Below are positions 19,371-22,625 of a DNA stretch of 22,625 nucleotides, in pieces. The number at the start of each line of letters is the position of its first letter. The first letter of the stretch is position 1. Under the pieces are notes generated by a model. It had not been told where the DNA came from. It searched no databases and saw nothing but the letters and a program-made list of their open reading frames with translations. A program made the position numbers and the translations under genes. This stretch comes from a virus. The stretch lies in IMG/VR virus record IMGVR_UViG_3300020195_000170, positions 1 through 22,625 of that record; one strand, given 5' to 3'.

Positions 19371-20819
19371 TCAGGGCGCGGGGGAGAGCGCCGGGTTCTC
19401 GAAGCCGATGTCGGACTCGATGAACTTCGAGTAGCCCTTCGGCCGGATGCGGACCTTCGTGCGCAACGTCTGCGTCGAGAGGATGTTGTTGTCCCGCGTC
19501 ACCGTCATGCTCGTCTTAGAGACGCGCTTCTTGCTCGTCAGGTCCGCCGTGAGGGCGCCGTTGACCTTGGTTTCGATAGCGACAGCGTCGGTCTCGACGA
19601 TGTGCCCGACGTCGTCGACGGTGATCTCGTCGTCGTTCAGGTAGTTGAAGAGCTCGTTGTAGTTGACCGTGCAGGCACGATCCATGAGCCGGCGGTATTG
19701 CAGGAAGACGAAGTCCGAGCCCGCGTTCGCCATCGTCCGCCCGTTGGTCGGGTAGAACCCGGCCTGTCCGGCGAACGTGCGCAGCGTGATGAACCGCGCT
19801 GCGTCGAGGGCCTCGGTGACGAACTCGTCCCGGTAGATCTTCGTGACCCCCTTGAGCGGTCCGCCTTCCTTGTCCTGGCGGACGCGCGCCACGTCGCGAC
19901 GGATGTCCTGCGCTGCGATTCGCGCGACGACCGGCCATGCAGCATTACGCTTCATGACCTTTCCGTTCGCGACGATCTCGCACGAGCCGGCAGCGACGCA
20001 GACGCGCGTGGACGAGAATGCCGTGAACGCGGCGATGATGTTCACGTCGGTGTCCTCGGGGCACTCGACGACGATGAAGAGATAGCGGAAGACGTTCTCC
20101 TCGGCGGACATCTTCACGTCGACGGCGGCGGCCATCGTCGCCGCGCCGGCGACGGTGGATGCGGCGCCGACGAGGTGGACGAAGCCGAAGCGCGCCGTTG
20201 CGTACGTCGTCCGGAGGGCGTCGAGTGCGTTGCTGGCGTCAGTGCTTGAGTAGCCCGGTGCGACGCAGGTGAACGAATGGACGTCGCCGACCTTGAAGGA
20301 CGTGGGGCCTACGCCATTCGCGAAGGTGAGCGTGACGCCCGTGTTCGGCACGACGTAGGTCGCGCCCGTGGGGACAGCGATATCGGGCGAGTAGTTGTCG
20401 CCGCCGTCGACCGAGTACTTGAAGGTCGCCGTCGCCGCGACGAGGTTCGTTCCCTGCTTCGTGACCTCGACCTTGAAGTCGTAGGCGTCGTTCGCCGCTC
20501 CGCTCGCAGCGCAGGTGCCGGTCGAATCGCCGGCGCCTCCCCGAACGACGGACGTAGCGCCGGCTGAGCCTGCGATCGACGAGTTGACCCGCATGACACC
20601 GACGGAGCCGCCGGCGACCTGGAGGTGGTAGACCGCCTTGTCGACGAGCGGGCCAATGCCACAGTCCTCTTTGACCTTGTCCGGGTCGGAGTAGAACGTG
20701 AGCGCTGTGACGGTGCCCGTCGAGCAGACGCCGATCGCAACGTGCGTCGAGCTGTCGTCGGGCGTGGCGAGACCGAGTCCCCCGTCACTGACTTTCTGAG
20801 TGACCTTCGGAAGCGGCAT
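19371..20819 (-). CDS. contractile tail sheath protein (gpL / DUF2586-like)
   Basis: 482 residues, ATG at 20819, with a GGGAGA Shine-Dalgarno about 9 nt upstream. The product is the outer contractile cylinder that drives the tube through the host envelope. Evidence: position directly before a tube-like gene; an N-terminal segment ending in VYHLQVAGGSVGVMRVN, as sheath proteins have after the first domain; a beta-rich insertion (GGDNYSPDIAVPTGATYVV, about residues 138-157); and a C-terminal domain with RLMDRACTVNYNELFNYLN, then paired basic strands (TKVRIRPKGYSKFIESDIGF) resembling the handshake strands of other sheaths. Length is typical. It is separated by 86 nt from the tube gene, unlike most neighbours, and that gap holds two hairpins. 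Sheath identity is fairly secure; the subfamily is less so. Confidence 0.85.
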   Translation of the reverse strand: MPLPKVTQKVSDGGLGLATPDDSSTHVAIGVCSTGTVTALTFYSDPDKVKEDCGIGPLVDKAVYHLQVAGGSVGVMRVNSSIAGSAGATSVVRGGAGDSTGTCAASGAANDAYDFKVEVTKQGTNLVAATATFKYSVDGGDNYSPDIAVPTGATYVVPNTGVTLTFANGVGPTSFKVGDVHSFTCVAPGYSSTDASNALDALRTTYATARFGFVHLVGAASTVAGAATMAAAVDVKMSAEENVFRYLFIVVECPEDTDVNIIAAFTAFSSTRVCVAAGSCEIVANGKVMKRNAAWPVVARIAAQDIRRDVARVRQDKEGGPLKGVTKIYRDEFVTEALDAARFITLRTFAGQAGFYPTNGRTMANAGSDFVFLQYRRLMDRACTVNYNELFNYLNDDEITVDDVGHIVETDAVAIETKVNGALTADLTSKKRVSKTSMTVTRDNNILSTQTLRTKVRIRPKGYSKFIESDIGFENPALSPAP

Positions 20820-20868
20820 GATGGATGTCTCCCGATCGCGTGGCGTCCTCGCCCCGCGTTCGACTGGT

Positions 20869-20885
20869 GACGGCTCGTCGCCGTC
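20869..20885. other. GC-rich stem-loop in gap before sheath gene
   Basis: A perfect 6-bp inverted repeat (GACGGC / GCCGTC) with a 5-nt loop lies in the 98-nt gap between the small protein gene and the tail sheath gene. There is no T-tract on either side, so it is not a canonical intrinsic terminator. It might act in mRNA processing or stability; this is inference. Confidence 0.35.
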
Positions 20886-20917
20886 GATGTTGGGTCAGCG
20901 GCTCGCGCCGTTACTCG

Positions 20918-21265
20918 TCAGCGGCAGGCGACAGAGGCGGCCCACTCGGCCGCTTCTTCGTATGTCTTGCGCGTGACCTCTTGGCCGATGGCCCAGCCCT
21001 TACCGAGCTTCAGTCCAGCGAAGAGCCACAGCGGCGTGCCGATCTGGTCGCGCCAGGACTCGATCGTCTGCAGGCCGGTCGTAAGCGGCGGTGGCGGCGG
21101 TGCGCCACCGGCGGCATCGGCGTCCGGGGCCGGAGCGTCCGGGGCCGGAGGCGCGACCTCGAGAAGCGGCTGCTCCGCCTCGAGCTCGTCGCCGGCGACG
21201 ACGTCCGACCCTGGGATGATGTCGACGGTCACGAGCTCGTCACCGGCGTATGCGTTTCCGTTCAT
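20918..21265 (-). CDS. small acidic/proline-rich protein before the tail sheath gene
   Basis: 115 residues. I chose the ATG at 21265 because it overlaps the preceding stop as ATGA; an upstream in-frame Met at 21430 would put most of the N-terminus antisense-like inside the previous gene. The N-terminal half is acidic and ends in a low-complexity Pro/Ala/Asp linker (roughly residues 39-60, with PPPPP). The C-terminal third (SWRDQIGTPLWLFAGLKLGK then EEAAEWAASVACR) looks folded, with a Gly-Thr-Pro-x-Trp-Leu-Phe-Ala motif. I do not recognise a named family. In Mu a small gene (gp38) also sits immediately before the sheath gene, so this is probably a structural or assembly accessory protein; that rests on position only. 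Confidence 0.6.
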   Translation of the reverse strand: MNGNAYAGDELVTVDIIPGSDVVAGDELEAEQPLLEVAPPAPDAPAPDADAAGGAPPPPPLTTGLQTIESWRDQIGTPLWLFAGLKLGKGWAIGQEVTRKTYEEAAEWAASVACR

Positions 21266-21783
21266 GGCTCGCTCCAATCGATGTTGTTGTCGCCCGGGAC
21301 GACGTTCCGGGCTTCCGCCTCGAGCTTCGTCACCTGGACCTTGCGGTAGGTCTTCTCGAGAACGGGGACCTTCGGAGAGAACTTCACGAGCGCGACGTGG
21401 CCGTAGTCGACCTGGTCGGGCTGCAACCACTCTTCACCGTCGAACGCGATCGACCCCCAAGCGCTCCTGTAGATCGAGACGATGAGGTCGTGAACGAGCG
21501 CCTCGCACGCGTCGTAGTGCGCGAACGGGTTCGCGCCGGTGCCGGCGTCATCGACGGCCCAGCAGTGGGCCACGACCGCGGGGTTTCGCGTAAGGACCGA
21601 GCGAGGATTCTTGCTCTGCTTCTCCGCGGCCGAGTGCAGTCCGGTCGTTGGCACCCAGACGATGCGCGGCGGAGCCAGGTCGTTACGAGAAATGTCCTTC
21701 TCGCCGAAGCCGAAGGCGATCGTCGGGTAGATGCCGCGAAGTCTCTCCTCGAGCTCGAGGAGGAGAGCAGTCACGTTGGCCAT
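21262..21783 (-). CDS. gp37-like protein (DUF1834 type), likely tail terminator
   Basis: 173 residues, ATG at 21783. It opens with a predicted helix (ANVTALLLELEERLRGIYP), followed by FGEKDISRNDLAPPRIVWVP and, further on, a helix ACEALVHDLIVSIYRSA. A leading helix, a central strand with a PPRIVWVP-type motif, and a later helix that counts subunits around the tail end are what tail terminator/DUF1834 proteins look like. Mu gp37 occupies the same slot between gp36 and the sheath genes. The product would cap the head-proximal end of the tube. The stop overlaps the next start as ATGA (21265-21262). I cannot run a profile search, so the family call rests on position plus fold-like pattern. Confidence 0.6.
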   Translation of the reverse strand: MANVTALLLELEERLRGIYPTIAFGFGEKDISRNDLAPPRIVWVPTTGLHSAAEKQSKNPRSVLTRNPAVVAHCWAVDDAGTGANPFAHYDACEALVHDLIVSIYRSAWGSIAFDGEEWLQPDQVDYGHVALVKFSPKVPVLEKTYRKVQVTKLEAEARNVVPGDNNIDWSEP

Positions 21784-21787
21784 GAGG

Positions 21788-22300
21788 TCAACCCTTCATT
21801 ATGCGCAAGACGAAGCGCTTGTCCGTATCGTGAAAGGCCTTCGACCAGATCGAGCCAAATCGTCCCTCGGGCACCATCTGCCGACGCGGGATCGTCACCT
21901 GCAATGCGCTGATCAGACCCGTCGTGCGTCGTGTGCGACCGTGGATCTTGCCTTTGAAGCGGAGGAACTTGGCGCGCTTGGGGCGGATCGTCGCGCCGTA
22001 CTGGTGGACACGCCCGCCGATGAAGTTGGTCCCCATCGAGAAGCCTGACACGCGAGGCTGGTACGAGAACGAGCTCCGGAGTCGCCCGGTGTCGAGCAGG
22101 GGTTTCCCGCCGGCGCGCAGCAGAAGAGGCTTCCACGGCACACCGTACGGATCGCGAGACTCGCGGAACCCGAGCTGCGTTTCGGCGAGCGCGGCCGCGC
22201 CCATTACGTTCGCGTACTTCAGTCTGATGTCATTGCCCGCAAGCGTCTTCAGCTTCGCCTGGAGGCGAGCTAGCTTCGTAAAATCACCTTTGAAGGACAT
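21788..22300 (-). CDS. phage virion morphogenesis / tail completion protein
   Basis: 170 residues, ATG at 22300, one nucleotide after the preceding stop. The diagnostic core is DPYGVPWKPLL followed by LLDTGRLRSSF and a later GTNFIGGRVHQYGATI. That pattern is shared by the phage virion morphogenesis family, which includes P2 gpS-type tail completion proteins and the Mu gpG-like proteins that help join tail to head. The C-terminus is basic (KRAKFLRFKGKIHGRTRRTT), which may contact DNA or the acidic inner face of the connector; that is inference. Its place between a gp36-like and a gp37-like gene matches many Mu-like genomes. Length is near that usual for the family. The gene is intact, and 4 nt separate its stop from the next start. 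Confidence 0.85.
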   Translation of the reverse strand: MSFKGDFTKLARLQAKLKTLAGNDIRLKYANVMGAAALAETQLGFRESRDPYGVPWKPLLLRAGGKPLLDTGRLRSSFSYQPRVSGFSMGTNFIGGRVHQYGATIRPKRAKFLRFKGKIHGRTRRTTGLISALQVTIPRRQMVPEGRFGSIWSKAFHDTDKRFVLRIMKG

Positions 22301-22301
22301 G

Positions 22302-22625
22302 TCAGCACCACAAGCGCGCGGGATACGAGGCGATCTCGACGCCGGTCTCGTCCTCGATCGGCGACTGGTCGATGAGCCCGACGGGGTTCACCTTCCCGTT
22401 GGCGACGTCGGTGAGCCACTTCATCGCGTCGTCGTAGCGATCGCGGACGTTCTTGTCGGCGCCCTCGGGGTTGAACCCGCGGACGCTCAGGATGGTGTAC
22501 GCGGCGAGCTTGCAGGTCTCCTCGGCGAGGTCGCTGCCCCAGGCCTCGATCGGGAGGTCATAGCGAGCTGCAAGGATACCGCTCGCCTTCTCGGTCGCCG
22601 CTGCCAGCGCGTCAGCTTTCTTGGT
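22302..22625 (-). CDS. Mu gp36-like protein (DUF1320), 5' end outside window
   Basis: This open frame runs in from the window edge and ends with TGA at 22304-22302; 107 residues are visible and the start lies beyond 22625. Visible motifs are AARYDLPIEAWG, LAAYTILSVRGFNP and DRYDDAMKWLTDVANGKV, then a C-terminal stretch with PVGLID. This arrangement (an Arg-Tyr-x-Leu-Pro segment, a helix with a Cys-Lys-Leu-Ala-like core, then a WL-x-x-VA-x-GK segment) is typical of the DUF1320 family, represented by Mu gp36, a head-tail connector-region protein of unknown detail. The next gene starts 1 nt after its stop (TGACATG), so the two are translationally coupled. The first residues of the family are missing here. 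The family call is from memory of its motifs; the exact role in the connector is inference. Confidence 0.8.
   Translation of the reverse strand, partial: TKKADALAAATEKASGILAARYDLPIEAWGSDLAEETCKLAAYTILSVRGFNPEGADKNVRDRYDDAMKWLTDVANGKVNPVGLIDQSPIEDETGVEIASYPARLWC

Noticed and set aside
1-22625. R-type tailocin or injection system rather than a phage
   Set aside because: The gp36-like and virion-morphogenesis genes at the right edge point to head-tail joining, which headless particles would not need. Not fully excluded, because the capsid and terminase region is outside the window.

Overview
The window is the late structural region of a contractile-tailed (myovirus-type) phage or prophage, loosely Mu-like in gene order. 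All recognisable genes, 27 loci counting two edge-truncated ones, lie on the minus strand and are read from 22625 down to 1. Base composition is GC-rich. Genes are packed with ATGA/GTGA overlaps or gaps of 0-15 nt, and there is no gene-free stretch over 150 nt. No host gene, tRNA, CRISPR, integrase, terminase or capsid gene is visible, so the head genes should lie just beyond position 22625. The composition fits a high-GC host such as a myxobacterium or other proteobacterium/actinobacterium; the host cannot be fixed from this window, although a lipobox lipoprotein in the lysis block favours a diderm.

Layout in transcription order. (1) 22625-20918, connector and tail-completion block: a gp36-like DUF1320 protein (partial), a virion-morphogenesis/tail-completion protein, a gp37-like tail terminator candidate and a small unknown protein. 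(2) 20819-15781, tail block: sheath, tube, an assembly chaperone with a textbook A_AAA_AAA -1 frameshift site giving a long fusion form, and a tape measure protein with a collagen-like Gly-X-Y tract. (3) 15777-11375, baseplate: an unknown tail protein, a fused hub/spike, a gene split by an in-frame TGA, and W/gp25-, J- and I-like baseplate proteins. (4) 11365-3643, fibre and decoration block: two paralogous fibre-like proteins, several beta-rich structural proteins, and a 1236-residue protein with two LamG-like domains followed by about 26 copies of a 22-residue repeat. (5) 3633-1, putative lysis block: an XhlA-like coiled-coil tail-anchored protein, a holin-like membrane protein, a papain-like cysteine peptidase, a Cys-rich lipoprotein, two small Cys-containing proteins and a lytic transglycosylase cut by the window edge.

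The genes would work together to build a contractile tail: the tape measure, guided by the frameshifted chaperone, sets tube length; sheath and tube polymerise on the W/J/I baseplate with its hub/spike; and the fibre block supplies receptor binding. The last block would then release the particles. The few longer intergenic gaps (20820-20917, 19285-19370, 8982-9096, 7923-8071) each contain GC-rich inverted repeats, in contrast to the tightly coupled genes elsewhere. The best candidates for unusual biology are the frameshift cassette, the repeat-array giant protein, the collagen-like tape measure tail, the in-frame TGA in the baseplate region and the papain-like enzyme in the lysis block.
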